DNA of 64,000 bases from Streptomyces sp. V1I1 (GTDB lineage: Bacteria; Actinomycetota; Actinomycetes; Streptomycetales; Streptomycetaceae): assembly GCF_030817355.1 (NCBI RefSeq), contig NZ_JAUSZH010000001.1:7167001-7231000 (forward strand). The letters run 5' to 3'. This document shows, one piece after another, positions 40,734-49,990 of this stretch. The position numbers and the translations under genes were made by a program. How positions within the stretch are numbered: the first letter of the stretch is position 1; every line of letters starts with the position of its first letter. Below the pieces are notes generated by a model, which was given only the letters and a program-made list of their open reading frames with translations, was not told the DNA's origin and made no database searches.

Positions 40734-41447
40734 TCAGCGTACGGCGGTGGTGAACGCCTGGGCGTCCCACGCGCCGCCGAGCCGGCCCGCGAGCCAACTC
40801 CCGGCCCGCGCCCGGAACTCGGCGGGCGCCAGCGCACCCGCCCCTTCCGGTACGGCCCCCAGCAGCGGCGCGCCCGCGGCCTCGGGCAGATCCGCGAGAT
40901 TGCACCGGGCGGCCAGATCCGGCTCGCCGGGCCAGCTCCCGACCACCACGCCGAGCTGCTCCAACTCCCGTGCCCGCAGGGCCTCGGCGGTCAGCGCCAC
41001 CGCATTGAGCGTGCCGAGACCGGCGGGTGCGACGACCAGCACGGGCGCGCCCAGCAGCCGGGCGACATCGGCGAGCGACCCCCCGTCCTCGTCGAACCGC
41101 ACGAGCAGCCCCCCGGCCCCCTCGACCAGCACGAGGTCATGCTCCGCGGCCAGTTTCTCAACGGCCTCGGCCACCTCCTGCGGCCGCACCGTCGCCATCC
41201 CGGCCCGCCGCGCGGCGGTCGCAGGGGCCAACGGCTCGGGAAACCGCGCGAGTTCAACCCCGGTTACCGCGCCCGCCAGCCGAGCGACCTCGGCCACGTC
41301 CCCCGGCTCACCGGGAGCGACCCCGGTCTGCGCCGGTTTGAGGACGGCGACGGACCGCCCCTGCGCCTGGAAGACCGAGGCGACGGCGGCGGTCACGACC
41401 GTCTTGCCGATCTCGGTCCCGGTCCCGCTGATGACGATGACGCTCAT
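40734..41447 (-). CDS. bioD: Dethiobiotin synthase
   Basis: 237 residues from the ATG at 41447, with AAGGAG upstream. P-loop GTGTEIGKT (residues about 8-16), LKPAQTGVAPGEPGD (substrate Lys), LVEGAGGLLVRF and late APAGLGTLNA. It closes the ureido ring of dethiobiotin from DAPA, CO2 and ATP. Third gene of the bioB-bioA-bioD operon; bioA stops 43 bp upstream. Confidence 0.93.
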   Translation of the reverse strand: MSVIVISGTGTEIGKTVVTAAVASVFQAQGRSVAVLKPAQTGVAPGEPGDVAEVARLAGAVTGVELARFPEPLAPATAARRAGMATVRPQEVAEAVEKLAAEHDLVLVEGAGGLLVRFDEDGGSLADVARLLGAPVLVVAPAGLGTLNAVALTAEALRARELEQLGVVVGSWPGEPDLAARCNLADLPEAAGAPLLGAVPEGAGALAPAEFRARAGSWLAGRLGGAWDAQAFTTAVR

Positions 41448-41490
41448 CCCGCTCCTTGCCCTGTCCCGCATCCGTACCCTTGCGTGGGGA

Positions 41491-42786
41491 TCACCCCGGC
41501 GCCGCCGCCGCGCACACCGCCCGCGCTATCCGGGCCACGTCCTCGTCAGCCGACACAAGCGGCGGCATGGTGTAGACCAGGTCCCGGAAGGGCCGCAGCC
41601 ACACCCCCTCGCGCACCGCCGCCTCCGTCGCCGCCGCCATGTCCACCTCGTGGTCCAGCTGTACGACGCCGATCGCCCCCAGCACCCGTACGTCCTTCAC
41701 ACCCGGCAGCCCGCGCGCCGGCGCCAGCCCCTGGGCCAGTGCGGCCTCGATCCGCTTGACCTCCTGCTGCCAGTCCTGGCCGAGCAGCAGATCGATCGAT
41801 GCGCAGGCCACCGCCGAAGCCAGCGGGTTGCCCATGAACGTCGGGCCGTGCGCCAGTACCGGCACCTCGCCCTGGGAGATGCCGTCCGCCACCCGCGAGG
41901 TGCACAGCGTCGCCGCCATCGTGAGATAGCCGCCGGTCAGCGCCTTGCCCAGGCACATCACATCCGGCGAGACCCCCGCGTGCTCAGCCGCGAACAGCGC
42001 GCCCGTACGGCCGAACCCCGTCGCGATCTCGTCGAAGATCAGCAGCACGCCGTGCTCGTCGCACGCCTCCCGCAGCACCCGCAAATACTCGGGCGAGTGG
42101 AACCGCATCCCGCCCGCCCCCTGCACCACGGGCTCCACGATCACCGCGGCCAGCTCGTCCGCGTGCCGCGCGACGGCGTCGCGCAGCTGCTGTGCGTACG
42201 ACTCCTCGAACCCGACCGGAGGCGCGTCCACGAAGATCTGGCGCGGCAGCACCCCCGACCACAGCTCGTGCATCCCGCCCTCGGGGTCGCACACCGACAT
42301 CGGCTGCCAGGTGTCCCCGTGGTACCCGCCGCGCCACGTCAGCAGCCGCTGCTTGGCCGGCCGCCCCACCGAGCGCCAGTACTGCAGGCACATCTTCACC
42401 GCGACCTCGACCGAGACCGAGCCCGAGTCGCAGAGGAAGACATGGCGCAGCGGCTCGGGCGTGATCTCGACCAGCCGGGCCGCCAGCCGTACGGCGGGCT
42501 CGTGCGTGAGCCCGCCGAACATCACATGGCTCATCCGCTCCAGCTGGCTGTGCGCCGCTTCGTTGAGCACCGGGTGGTTGTAGCCGTGGATCGCCGACCA
42601 CCAGGACGACATGCCGTCGATCAACTCGCGATGCCCGTGGACCGGCTCGGCCAGCCGCAGCCGTATCCCGGACGCCGACTCGACGATCAGCGGATCGCTG
42701 CGCCCGGGCATGGGGCCGTACGGATGCCAGACATGCGCCCGGTCCAGTGCCAGCAGCTCGCCGGGGCGGAGACGGGACTCATGCAT
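41491..42786 (-). CDS. bioA: Adenosylmethionine-8-amino-7-oxononanoate aminotransferase
   Basis: 431 residues from the ATG at 42786, 8 bp inside the bioB stop region. [14 protein letters not shown] and [14 protein letters not shown] are BioA substrate motifs; [15 protein letters not shown] holds the PLP-binding Asp region, and [11 protein letters not shown] the PLP lysine. It converts KAPA to DAPA with SAM as amino donor. The overlap with bioB suggests translational coupling. Confidence 0.95.
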   Translation of the reverse strand: MHESRLRPGELLALDRAHVWHPYGPMPGRSDPLIVESASGIRLRLAEPVHGHRELIDGMSSWWSAIHGYNHPVLNEAAHSQLERMSHVMFGGLTHEPAVRLAARLVEITPEPLRHVFLCDSGSVSVEVAVKMCLQYWRSVGRPAKQRLLTWRGGYHGDTWQPMSVCDPEGGMHELWSGVLPRQIFVDAPPVGFEESYAQQLRDAVARHADELAAVIVEPVVQGAGGMRFHSPEYLRVLREACDEHGVLLIFDEIATGFGRTGALFAAEHAGVSPDVMCLGKALTGGYLTMAATLCTSRVADGISQGEVPVLAHGPTFMGNPLASAVACASIDLLLGQDWQQEVKRIEAALAQGLAPARGLPGVKDVRVLGAIGVVQLDHEVDMAAATEAAVREGVWLRPFRDLVYTMPPLVSADEDVARIARAVCAAAAPG

Positions 42787-43951
42787 TGGGCGCCAGATCG
42801 GTGCCGGCGCCACGGCGGCGTACCGCGACCAGATCCGTACGGGCGTCCGGCGCTTGTGCCGCCGGCACCTGAGCGGCGGGCTCGCTGTCACCGCACGGCG
42901 CGCACCCGCCGGAGTGCGAACCGCAGCCGCCCCCGGCCGCGCTGTCCGTACGGTGTTCCGGCAGCGTCGTCGTGCCCGCGCCCTCCACCTCGAACCCCGC
43001 GTCCGCGATCATGTCGAGGTCGGCCTGCCCGGCCTGCCCCTCGCTGGTGAGGTAGTCGCCAAGGAAGATCGAGTTGGCCAGGTGCAGCGCGAGCGGCTGC
43101 ATCGAGCGCAGATGCACCTCGCGCCCGCCCGCGAGCCGTACCTCCACGTCCGGGCAGACGAACCGGACCATGGCCAGGATGCGCAGCGCGCGCTGCGGGG
43201 TGAGGTTCCACTCCTTGGCGAGCGGCGTGCCCTCGAAGGGGATCAGGAAGTTCACCGGCACCGAGTCCGGGTCCAGCTCGCGCAGCGAGAAGACGACATC
43301 GACCAGGTCATCGTCGCTCTCGCCCATGCCCGCGATCAGCCCGGAGCAGGCGGAGAGCCCGGCGGCCTGCGCCTGGTGCACCGTGTCCACCCGATCGGCG
43401 TACGTGTGGGTGGTGGTGATGTCCCCGTATGTTCCCTCGGACGTGTTGAGGTTGTGGTTGTACGCGTCGGCGCCCGCGGCCCGCAGCCGCTCCGCCTGCC
43501 CACCCGAGAGCAGCCCCAGACAGGCGCAGACCTCGACGCCCTCGTTCTGCTCCTTGATCGCCTCGATCGTCTTGGAGACCCGGTCGACGTCGCGGTCCGT
43601 CGGGCCGCGGCCGCTGGCCACCAGGCAGACCCGCTTGGCGCCGCCCGCCACCCCCGCCGCGGCAGCCTGCGAGGCCTCGTCGGGCTTCAGCCAGGTGTAC
43701 TTGAGGATCTCGGCCTTGGAGCCGAGCCGCTGGGAGCAGTACGAGCAGTCCTCGGGGCACAGCCCCGACTTCAGGTTGACGAGATAGTTCAGTTTCACCC
43801 GCCGCCCGAACCACTGGCGGCGCACCTTGCCGGCCGCGGTCACCACTTCGAGCAGATCGTCGTCGGAGGTCGCCAGCACGGCGAGCGCTTCTTCACGGGT
43901 CGGCAGCTCGCGCCGCAACCCCTTCTCCACCAGCGTGTTCAGCAGGTCCAT
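42779..43951 (-). CDS. bioB: Biotin synthase
   Basis: 390 residues from the ATG at 43951; the frame runs open to 44215 but only the part from [17 protein letters not shown] is family-like. Radical-SAM cluster C65-x3-C69-x2-C72 ([12 protein letters not shown]). Later [20 protein letters not shown] and GLIAGMGES support binding of SAM and substrate; conserved cysteines for the second cluster follow. A C-terminal extension ([16 protein letters not shown] and onward) is Cys/Ala-rich, as in other Streptomyces. First gene of the operon, divergent from bioF. Confidence 0.95.
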   Translation of the reverse strand: MDLLNTLVEKGLRRELPTREEALAVLATSDDDLLEVVTAAGKVRRQWFGRRVKLNYLVNLKSGLCPEDCSYCSQRLGSKAEILKYTWLKPDEASQAAAAGVAGGAKRVCLVASGRGPTDRDVDRVSKTIEAIKEQNEGVEVCACLGLLSGGQAERLRAAGADAYNHNLNTSEGTYGDITTTHTYADRVDTVHQAQAAGLSACSGLIAGMGESDDDLVDVVFSLRELDPDSVPVNFLIPFEGTPLAKEWNLTPQRALRILAMVRFVCPDVEVRLAGGREVHLRSMQPLALHLANSIFLGDYLTSEGQAGQADLDMIADAGFEVEGAGTTTLPEHRTDSAAGGGCGSHSGGCAPCGDSEPAAQVPAAQAPDARTDLVAVRRRGAGTDLAPNA

Positions 43952-44096
43952 GGCGCAGATCCTGACGTACGGCACACGTCGTGGCCAAGGAGGAACCCCA
44001 CAACAGAGCATGTTTGAGGTGTGTGCATGGCCACATCCGCTCCTCGAGTGAGCCCGGTTAGGGTCTGTGCGCTGCCTACAAAAGGACCGGACCACC

Positions 44097-45242
44097 ATGC
44101 CCCAGGATCCTTTCGACTGGATCGACGACGAGTCGCGCCGCCGTGAGCGCGCGGGTCTCGTGCGTACGCTCCGGCCGCGCACCGCCGACTCCGAGCTGCT
44201 TGATCTCGCCAGCAACGACTATCTGGGCCTCACCCGCCGTCCGGAGATCACCGGCGCGGCGGCCGAGGCGGCCCGCCGCTGGGGAGCGGGGGCCACCGGC
44301 TCCCGGCTGGTCACGGGCAGCACAGCGCTCCACGCCGAGCTGGAGCGGGAGCTTGCCGCCTTCTGCGGATTCGAGGCCGCCCTGGTGCTGTCCTCCGGCT
44401 ATGCCGCGAATCTCGCCGCCGTGACCGCGCTGAGCGGCCGCGGCTCGCTGATCGTCTCCGACGCGGGCAACCACGCCTCGATCGTGGACGGCTGCCGGCT
44501 CGCGCGCGCGGAGACCGCGGTCGTCCCGCACGCCGACGTCGACGCCGTACGCAAGACACTCGACGCGGACCCCGGGCGGCGCGCCCTCGCGGTCACCGAC
44601 TCGGTCTTCTCGGTGGACGGTGACGCCGCTCCGCTGACGGACCTCGCCGAGGCGTGCAGCGAGCACGGCGCCGCGCTGCTCGTCGACGACGCGCACGGTC
44701 TCGGCGTACTCGGCGACGGCGGGCGCGGAGCGCTGAACGCCGCGGGCATCGCGGGCGGCGCAGGCGTCGTCGCCACGCTCACCCTCTCCAAGTCCCTGGG
44801 CAGCCAGGGCGGAGCGGTCCTCGGCCCGGCCCGGGTGATCGACCACCTGGTCAACACTGCCCGTACCTTCATCTTCGACACGGGCCTGGCGCCTGCCGCC
44901 GCGGGAGCCGCGCTGGCGAGCCTGCGACTCCTCGGCCGCGAACCGGCGCTGGCCGAGCGGGCCCGCACGGTCGCCGCGACCCTGCACCGCCGGCTCACGG
45001 ACGTGGGCCTGACCGCCGCACGGCCGGACGCCGCCGTCGTCTCCGTACGGGCGCCGTCACCGGAGTCCGCTCTGCGCTGGGCCGCCGACTGCCGCGCCGC
45101 CGGGCTCGTCGTGGGTTGTTTCCGACCCCCGTCGGTGCCGGACGGCATCTCCCGGATCAGGCTCACGGCGAGGGCAGATCTGACGGATCAGCAGATCGAG
45201 GCGGCGATCGCCACGATCACCGGGACCGCGCCCGTCAATTGA
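44097..45242 (+). CDS. bioF: 8-amino-7-oxononanoate synthase
   Basis: 381 residues from the ATG at 44097, after [53 protein letters not shown] (cofactor Asp) and [11 protein letters not shown] with the PLP lysine are diagnostic of the oxoamine synthase family. It condenses pimeloyl-ACP or -CoA with alanine. TTAGGGT near 44058-44064 may be a -10 box. Divergent from bioB; bioC/bioH-type genes are not in the window. Its stop lies in a hairpin shared with the DUF397 gene. Confidence 0.93.
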   Translation: MPQDPFDWIDDESRRRERAGLVRTLRPRTADSELLDLASNDYLGLTRRPEITGAAAEAARRWGAGATGSRLVTGSTALHAELERELAAFCGFEAALVLSSGYAANLAAVTALSGRGSLIVSDAGNHASIVDGCRLARAETAVVPHADVDAVRKTLDADPGRRALAVTDSVFSVDGDAAPLTDLAEACSEHGAALLVDDAHGLGVLGDGGRGALNAAGIAGGAGVVATLTLSKSLGSQGGAVLGPARVIDHLVNTARTFIFDTGLAPAAAGAALASLRLLGREPALAERARTVAATLHRRLTDVGLTAARPDAAVVSVRAPSPESALRWAADCRAAGLVVGCFRPPSVPDGISRIRLTARADLTDQQIEAAIATITGTAPVN

Positions 45243-45265
45243 CCTTCAGCCGACGGTCAATTGAC
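45234..45265. terminator. Bidirectional terminator over both stop codons
   Basis: GTCAATTGACC (45234-45244) pairs with GGTCAATTGAC (45255-45265), an 11-bp stem with a 10-base loop. The bioF TGA lies in the left arm and the DUF397 TGA in the right. Both proteins therefore end Val-Asn. Symmetric, so it can act in both directions. Confidence 0.75.
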
Positions 45266-45463
45266 GGTCTTGTCGTGGACCGCGGTCAAAAAGCGGGACC
45301 AGGCCTGCGGCGAGAAACGCAGGGACTGCCGCGCGATGTTCTTCGAGTCCCTTACCGCGAGCGTTTCGTCGGGCAGCCGGGCCGCCTCGACGCAGTTGTT
45401 CATTCCCGTGCTGCGGCTGCTGGGCCGCCACCGTAGTGAGTCCTGTGCGAGGCGATCGGACAT
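45257..45463 (-). CDS. DUF397 domain protein
   Basis: 68 residues. WRPSSRSTGMNNCVEAARLP, then ETLAVRDSKN and LRFSPQAWSRFLTAV are the DUF397 signature. AGGAGG lies about 9 bases upstream of the ATG. DUF397 proteins are encoded just after an XRE-DUF5753 regulator and work with it; both affect development and antibiotic production in Streptomyces (whiJ and abaA-type loci). The matching regulator here is frameshifted. Confidence 0.9.
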   Translation of the reverse strand: MSDRLAQDSLRWRPSSRSTGMNNCVEAARLPDETLAVRDSKNIARQSLRFSPQAWSRFLTAVHDKTVN

Positions 45464-45477
45464 GTGGGGGGTGCCTC

Positions 45478-46347
45478 CTATGCGCCGTCACTGATCCTTG
45501 CGATGAGTCGAATGAGTCCGCTGGTGACAGAGCACGCTTCTGCATCGTATGGAAGGCGGCGCTGTACACCTCCAAGTCCTCTTTTCGCTCGAGGTAGAGG
45601 CTACTCGTCAAGTGGTCGCGAACAACCACGCCCAGATCGAAAATGTTCGGAAAGGAGAAGATAAAGGAGAAGATAACGAAAGGGCCGGTGAGTCCTACGT
45701 AGCCGCCGACCGAGAACGGCAGTAGCTGGAGGCGCACATGGGGCAGTTGTGCCGTCTCCGCCAGCTGCCGCAGTTGCTCGCGCATCACTCGGCAGCCGCC
45801 CACCTCGCGCCGCAGCGCCGCCTCGTCGAGCACCGCGCTCAGCTCCAGCGGCCTCTCCGCGCGCAGCACCGACTGACGGGCGATCCGCACCTCCACCAGC
45901 GAGTTGACGCTCTCCACAGGCAGCTCCTCCAGCGCCGCGCGGGTCACCGCACGTGCGTAGTCGGGCGTCTGCAACAGGCCCGGCACCACCGAGGTCTCCA
46001 GCGTGCGCGCCGCACATGCATTGGCCTCCAGACTGATGAAGTCCCGGTACTCGGGCGGGATCAGCCCGCGGAACGCATGCCACCAGCCGCTGCCCGCGCC
46101 GTCCGCCGCAGCCCGCCAAGTTCTCGAGCAGCGACCGCAGTTGAGGATCACCGACGCCGTACACTTCCAGCAGCAGGGTCACATCGGCTGCCTTGACCCT
46201 GCTGGCGCCGGTCTCGATCCGGCTCACCTTCGACTGGTGCCAGCCCGCCAGCCGCCCTGCGTCCCGGCTGGTGAGGCCCGCGTCCAGGCGCAGCCTCCGC
46301 AGTTCCTCGCCGAGTTTGCGACGGCGCACCGCGGGACCGTGCCGCAT
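45478..46347 (-). pseudogene. XRE-DUF5753 regulator with two frameshifts and a 12-bp duplication
   Basis: From the ATG at 46347 (MRHGPAVRRRKLGEELRRLR) the HTH reads normally (GLTSRDAGRLAGWHQSKVSR). Near 46105-46118 the frame shifts after LLENLA; the DUF5753 part continues in another frame (GSGWWHAFRGLIPPEYRDFI, then TSVVPGLLQTPDYARAV). Near 45505-45525 it returns to the first frame and ends LIRLIARISDGA. Between them, AAAGGAGAAGAT is duplicated head to tail at 45651-45674, inserting four residues. Probably inactive, unless base-calling errors explain it. Confidence 0.75.
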
Positions 46348-46575
46348 CTCCCGCTCCTTCCCGACTGTGCCCAAATGGTGAGTGTGCCGCCCAAATACGG
46401 TCTCGCGTAGCAGAGTTCACCGCTTTGAGCGACAGATATATGCACATCTTGGTGGATCGCCGCCCCTGACGGCACGATAGGTGGCACTCTGGCGCGAAGC
46501 GCAATCCGTGGCCGTCCTCGCATTCATCCGCTACGAGTCGGAGCCCGGCCCCGGTGGGAAAGGGACAGCGTCGCC

Positions 46576-47007
46576 ATGGCAGACCATCAGGAAGCCTCCG
46601 TCACTCTGCCGAGCGCCCCCGCCTCGGTCTCCGCCGCCCGGAGATACGCCACCGATGTCATCTCCGAATGGGGCCTGCCGGTCGAGACCGAAGCCGTCGA
46701 CACCGTCCGGCTGATCGTCTCCGAACTCGCCACCAACGCCGTCCAGCACACCTTCGGCCAGTCGCCCACCTTCACCGTGGACCTGCGTCTCGAGCGGGAC
46801 GAGGAGCTGCGCATCGGCGTCACCGACAGCCACCCCCGCTGGCCGCAGCGGCTGCCCGCCGCCGTCCGCCAGGACAACGGCCGCGGCATGGTCATCATCC
46901 GCAGCCTCACCGCGGAGTGCGGCGGACAGCTCTTGGTCACCCCGACCCCGGAGGGCGGCAAGACCGTCTGGATCGTCCTGCCGTGGACCGTACCGGTGCA
47001 GAGCTGA
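46576..47007 (+). CDS. HATPase-type anti-sigma/serine-kinase-like protein (RsbW/AbaA-like)
   Basis: 143 residues. A single histidine-kinase-like ATPase domain: N box SELATNAVQHTFG, G1 box GVTDSHPRWPQ with Asp, G2 box RQDNGRGMVIIRS. No phospho-accepting His or membrane helix. Such proteins pair with XRE-DUF5753 and DUF397 genes in Streptomyces; here it diverges from them. It could sequester or phosphorylate a partner protein. Confidence 0.88.
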   Translation: MADHQEASVTLPSAPASVSAARRYATDVISEWGLPVETEAVDTVRLIVSELATNAVQHTFGQSPTFTVDLRLERDEELRIGVTDSHPRWPQRLPAAVRQDNGRGMVIIRSLTAECGGQLLVTPTPEGGKTVWIVLPWTVPVQS

Positions 47008-47021
47008 TCACGGCCCGGCGG

Positions 47022-47933
47022 TCAGTTTCCCGCGCGGCCGAACGCGCCGCGCAGCAGAGCCCGCAGTGACTCGGCAGCCGGACCCGACTCCTCGCCGCGG
47101 TGTGCCACCGAGATCGTCCGCCGGTACGCCGCCGGTTCCAACTGCCGTACGCCGAGCGGCGTCGCGGCCATCGCGGCGACCATCTCCGGCACCACCGCCA
47201 CCCCGAGCCCCGCGCTGACGAGCGCGCACACCAGCGCATAGCCCGGGGACTCGCAGACCACGGCGGGGCTCGCCCCCGCCTGCGCCAAGGCCCCCTCGAC
47301 CCCCTTGCGCGACGGATGCGAAGGAGCGCTGCTGATCAGCGGCTGGCCCGCCAGCCCGGCAACCGGCAGCCGGCCCGAGCCGCCCGCGAGCGCATGGCCG
47401 GGCGCCGTGACCAGGACCAACTCCTCCACCAGCAGTGGATCCAGCACCACACCCGCGGGCAGCGGCGCCGGTTCGCCCGGTTCGTACGCATGGGTCAGCG
47501 CCAGATCCACATCGCCGGCCGCCACGGCCAGGACCCCGGCCGGCGGTTCGTACTCCGCGACGGTGAGCTCCACATCCGGATGCGCACGGCGAAACGCGCT
47601 CAGCACCGGCGGCAGCAGATGGATGCCGACCGTCGTGAAGGTGCCCACCCGCAGCCGCCCCCCGGACAGACCTGCCAGCCGCGCCAGCTCGTGCCGCGCC
47701 TGCTCCATCTCGTCCAGCACCCGGCGGGCCCGTGTCGCCAGCAGCTCGCCCGCGGCCGTCAGCCGCGCCCCGCGGTGGTGGCGGACCAGCAGAGTCGCCC
47801 CCGCCTCGCGCTCCAGCTTGGCCAGTTGCTGGGAGAGCGCGGGTGCGGTGTAGCCCAGGCGGGTTGCGGCCCGGGTGATCGAACCGGCCTCGGCGACCGC
47901 CACCAGCGCCGCCAGCCGTGTCGGGTCGTACAT
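47022..47933 (-). CDS. LysR-family regulator
   Basis: 303 residues. N-terminal winged HTH (AALVAVAEAGSITRAATRLG, YTAPALSQQLAKLEREAG) and a LysR substrate-binding domain with LRVGTFTTVGIHLLPPVLSA and DVDLALTHAYEPG. It is divergent from the LysE exporter at 48016, a classic regulator-exporter pair, so it probably activates that gene in response to the exported amino acid. Confidence 0.92.
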   Translation of the reverse strand: MYDPTRLAALVAVAEAGSITRAATRLGYTAPALSQQLAKLEREAGATLLVRHHRGARLTAAGELLATRARRVLDEMEQARHELARLAGLSGGRLRVGTFTTVGIHLLPPVLSAFRRAHPDVELTVAEYEPPAGVLAVAAGDVDLALTHAYEPGEPAPLPAGVVLDPLLVEELVLVTAPGHALAGGSGRLPVAGLAGQPLISSAPSHPSRKGVEGALAQAGASPAVVCESPGYALVCALVSAGLGVAVVPEMVAAMAATPLGVRQLEPAAYRRTISVAHRGEESGPAAESLRALLRGAFGRAGN

Positions 47934-47943
47934 GCCACCCCTT

Positions 47944-47954
47944 AAGCATTGCTT
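47944..47954. promoter_or_regulatory. LysR-type binding half-palindrome between lysR and lysE genes
   Basis: AAGCATTGCTT is a perfect 11-base palindrome just upstream of the LysR start (47933) and in the divergent region to the LysE gene. It has the T/A-ended, spaced-arm shape of a LysR box. Binding is inferred. Confidence 0.5.
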
Positions 47955-48015
47955 TGGGCAGACCTAGAAGATTGCAAGTACACGCTAAGGCCTGCTCCGG
48001 TCCAGGATGGTTTCC

Positions 48016-48645
48016 ATGGACGCACAACTCGTCGCCTTCACCGGGGTCGCCGCGGGCATGGTCGCCATGCCGGGCGCGGATTTCACGGTCGTCGTACGCA
48101 ACGCCCTCGCCTGCCGGCGCGCGGGCGTGGCCTGCGCCGTCGGCGTCGCCGGGGGACTGCTGGTGCACACCGCGCTCGCGGTGGCGGGGCTCGCGGCGGT
48201 TCTGGTCGCGGTGCCGGTGCTGTTCCGCACGCTGCAGATCGTGGGCGGCGCCTATGTGCTCTACCTGGGGGTACGGGCGGTGCGCGGTGCGCTGCGTCCG
48301 GCGCCCGCCGGGCCGGACCAGGAGGGCGAGGCGGCCGACGGCGTCGGACGCAGTCTGCGGCAGGGCTTCCTCACCAACGTCCTCAATCCGAAGGCGCCGG
48401 TCCTCTTCCTCAGCCTGCTCCCGCAGTTCGTGCCGGACGGTGCGCCGGTGCTGCCGCGCACCTTGCTGCTTGCCGCGATCGTCGTCGTACTGGCGCTGCT
48501 CTGGTTCCCGGCGGTGGCGCTGCTGGTGGACCGGCTCGGGACGTGGCTGCGGCGGCCGCGCACCACCCGCGCCGTGGAAGGCGTCACCGGCGGGGCACTC
48601 ACCGCGCTGGGCGTGACCCTGCTGGCCGAGCCGCTGGCGCACTGA
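48016..48645 (+). CDS. LysE/RhtB-family amino-acid exporter
   Basis: 209 residues from the ATG at 48016, with AGGATGG just upstream; the ATG at 48007 is inside that site. Six hydrophobic helices; MVAMPGADFTVVVRNALACR and GVAGGLLVHTALAVAGLAAV are typical of the family's first half, FLTNVLNPKAPVLFLSLLPQ of the second. It exports a basic or hydrophobic amino acid or homoserine lactone-like compound. The divergent LysR gene is the likely regulator. Confidence 0.9.
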   Translation: MDAQLVAFTGVAAGMVAMPGADFTVVVRNALACRRAGVACAVGVAGGLLVHTALAVAGLAAVLVAVPVLFRTLQIVGGAYVLYLGVRAVRGALRPAPAGPDQEGEAADGVGRSLRQGFLTNVLNPKAPVLFLSLLPQFVPDGAPVLPRTLLLAAIVVVLALLWFPAVALLVDRLGTWLRRPRTTRAVEGVTGGALTALGVTLLAEPLAH

Positions 48646-48651
48646 GGCGGT

Positions 48652-48683
48652 GTGGCGCACCGGGAGCGTGCCCGGTGCGCCAC
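48652..48683. terminator. Bidirectional terminator hairpin
   Basis: GTGGCGCACCGGG (48652-48664) pairs perfectly with CCCGGTGCGCCAC (48671-48683) around AGCGTG. It separates the convergent LysE gene and NlpC/P60 gene and can end both. Confidence 0.85.
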
Positions 48684-48690
48684 CGGGCCG

Positions 48691-49167
48691 TCAGCGCACC
48701 CGGCCGTACCAGACGCGCTTGGTCCAGATCTTCTCGAGCTTCACCCAGGAGCCCGTCTTGGGCGAGTGCCAGATCTTGCCGCTGCCGGCGTAGATCCCCA
48801 CGTGGTAGACGCTGCTGCCGGAGTGGAAGAAGACCAGATCCCCTCGCTGGCGCGAGGACGCCGAGACATGGCGGGTCTTGTTGAACTGCTGCTGGGCGGT
48901 CCGTGGGAGCTTCTTGCCCGCCTTCTTGTACGAATAGAGCGTCAGCCCCGAGCAGTCGAACCGGGATGGACCCGACGCGCCGTACTTGTACGGCGCTCCC
49001 TTCTTGGAAGAGGCAACCTGAAGTGCCTTGTTGGCGTGGGCCGTAGCCGCGAGTGCCTCGGAAGCGGCGCCCGGCACCAGCACTGAGCCGCCGACGGCGG
49101 CGAGGGTCAGGGCCGATACGGCGCCTGCCCGGGTCAGCAAAAACGGGACGTGAATCTGCGCAGTCAT
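48691..49167 (-). CDS. Secreted NlpC/P60 peptidoglycan hydrolase
   Basis: 158 residues from the ATG at 49167, with GAAGGG upstream. A Sec signal peptide (about 1-40, GAVSALTLAAVGGSVLVPGA) precedes one NlpC/P60 domain: catalytic Cys72 (RFDCSGLTLYSYKKAG), His122 (YHVGIYAG), and a third His in KIWHSPKTG. It cleaves peptide stems in the cell wall. The 5' leader looks like a c-di-AMP riboswitch, so osmotic and wall-related control is likely, as for other Streptomyces wall hydrolases. Confidence 0.92.
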   Translation of the reverse strand: MTAQIHVPFLLTRAGAVSALTLAAVGGSVLVPGAASEALAATAHANKALQVASSKKGAPYKYGASGPSRFDCSGLTLYSYKKAGKKLPRTAQQQFNKTRHVSASSRQRGDLVFFHSGSSVYHVGIYAGSGKIWHSPKTGSWVKLEKIWTKRVWYGRVR

Positions 49168-49177
49168 GCGCAACCCT

Positions 49178-49320
49178 TCGTCAGCCGCCTGTGAAGGATG
49201 ACCTGTCGGGTTCGGACGGACGAAGATGCCCGGCCGCGGAATGCGGCTTCACCCCAAGGGACGACCGGACTGTCCGGATGTCCCGTACTGCTTGGGTCCT
49301 CCACTCCTGCCGGTGCACTT
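49178..49320 (-). ncRNA. Probable c-di-AMP (ydaO/yuaA) riboswitch
   Basis: On the minus strand, AGGACCCAAGCAG (near 49300) pairs ahead of TTGGGGTGAAGCCGC (near 49259-49245), the hallmark GGGGUGAA-CCGC of the ydaO class, and CCGAACCCGACAGGTCA (49216-49200) is the conserved 3' block. The element ends about 10 bp before the NlpC/P60 start and its ribosome-binding site. Streptomyces wall hydrolases such as RpfA carry the same class. Exact ends need a covariance search. Confidence 0.72.
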
Positions 49321-49674
49321 CTGTCGACCAGACATCCGGAGCGGCGGCAGGACTCGGCGTCCGCCCGGACCGCCCCGCCAGGGATGGCGGGGGCTTGTCG
49401 TCCCAGGGATCTTGACCCACACCACGCCGGATTTCCGAGTCGAAACGGCGGTATGTGAACTTCGACACCACTGATCTGTTCGGGTGGACAGAGTTGATTT
49501 GGGGCCCGGCTACGGACACCTGAGGACTCCCGCACCAGCAGCGGAACAGCCCATTCCGCCAGATCGGTAGTCGTGGTGCGCAAGTTCTCCGTAGTAGTTC
49601 AGGAGACCGCAACTACACCGAATGGGGGACGACTGCAGGTACCCCAATGGCCGTTGACGGAAGCGGAGGATTCG
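49321..49674. other. Region upstream of the riboswitch
   Basis: About 350 bp between the 102-aa gene and the riboswitch. A perfect 7-bp hairpin (CCCCGCC, AGGGAT, GGCGGGG) lies at 49373-49392 and could be part of the leader or a terminator for upstream transcription. No gene is credible; several ORFs are shadows of each other. The riboswitch promoter should be here. Confidence 0.4.
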
Positions 49675-49983
49675 TCAACTCATGGACGCGGGCGGCATCG
49701 TCACCCGGCGAGCCCTGCGTTCGCCGTCGAGAACCCTGAGCGCCTCGGCGAGGGCCGACGTATGGACCTCGCTCTCGCCGCGCATATGCATCAGCGTCAG
49801 GGCGTCCTTGAGTGCGGTGGCCCGGCCGACCAACGCCTGTGCCGCACGCAGCGCTCCATAGGTGTGCGTTGAGCGGGCCGGATTGATCCGTCCCAGCAGA
49901 TCGAGGACTTCGAGATAGCTGTCGATGAACTCGCACTCGGCGCGGGTCAGCGCCGGCAGCGGCGGCAGTTCGGGTAGCGGCAT
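49675..49983 (-). CDS. Hypothetical protein encoded after the ClpP-like gene
   Basis: 102 residues. The protein is helical and hydrophobic-patterned (ALTRAECEFIDSYLEVLDLL, ALRAAQALVGRATALKDALT) with an Arg-rich end. No known domain, signal or membrane helix. Its ATG is 7 bp after the ClpP-like stop, so both are one transcription unit. I do not recognise a family. A role as partner or adaptor of the ClpP homologue is a guess from position. Confidence 0.7.
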   Translation of the reverse strand: MPLPELPPLPALTRAECEFIDSYLEVLDLLGRINPARSTHTYGALRAAQALVGRATALKDALTLMHMRGESEVHTSALAEALRVLDGERRARRVTMPPASMS

Positions 49984-49990
49984 CGGGCGC

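Noticed and set aside
42779..43951. BioB C-terminal extension as a separate metallothionein-like domain
   Set aside because: Cys/His content is only local and such tails are usual in Streptomyces BioB.
43952..44096. BirA- or BioQ-type operator between bioB and bioF
   Set aside because: No palindrome of the TGAAC-GTTCA kind was seen in the 145 bp; control of the operon stays open.
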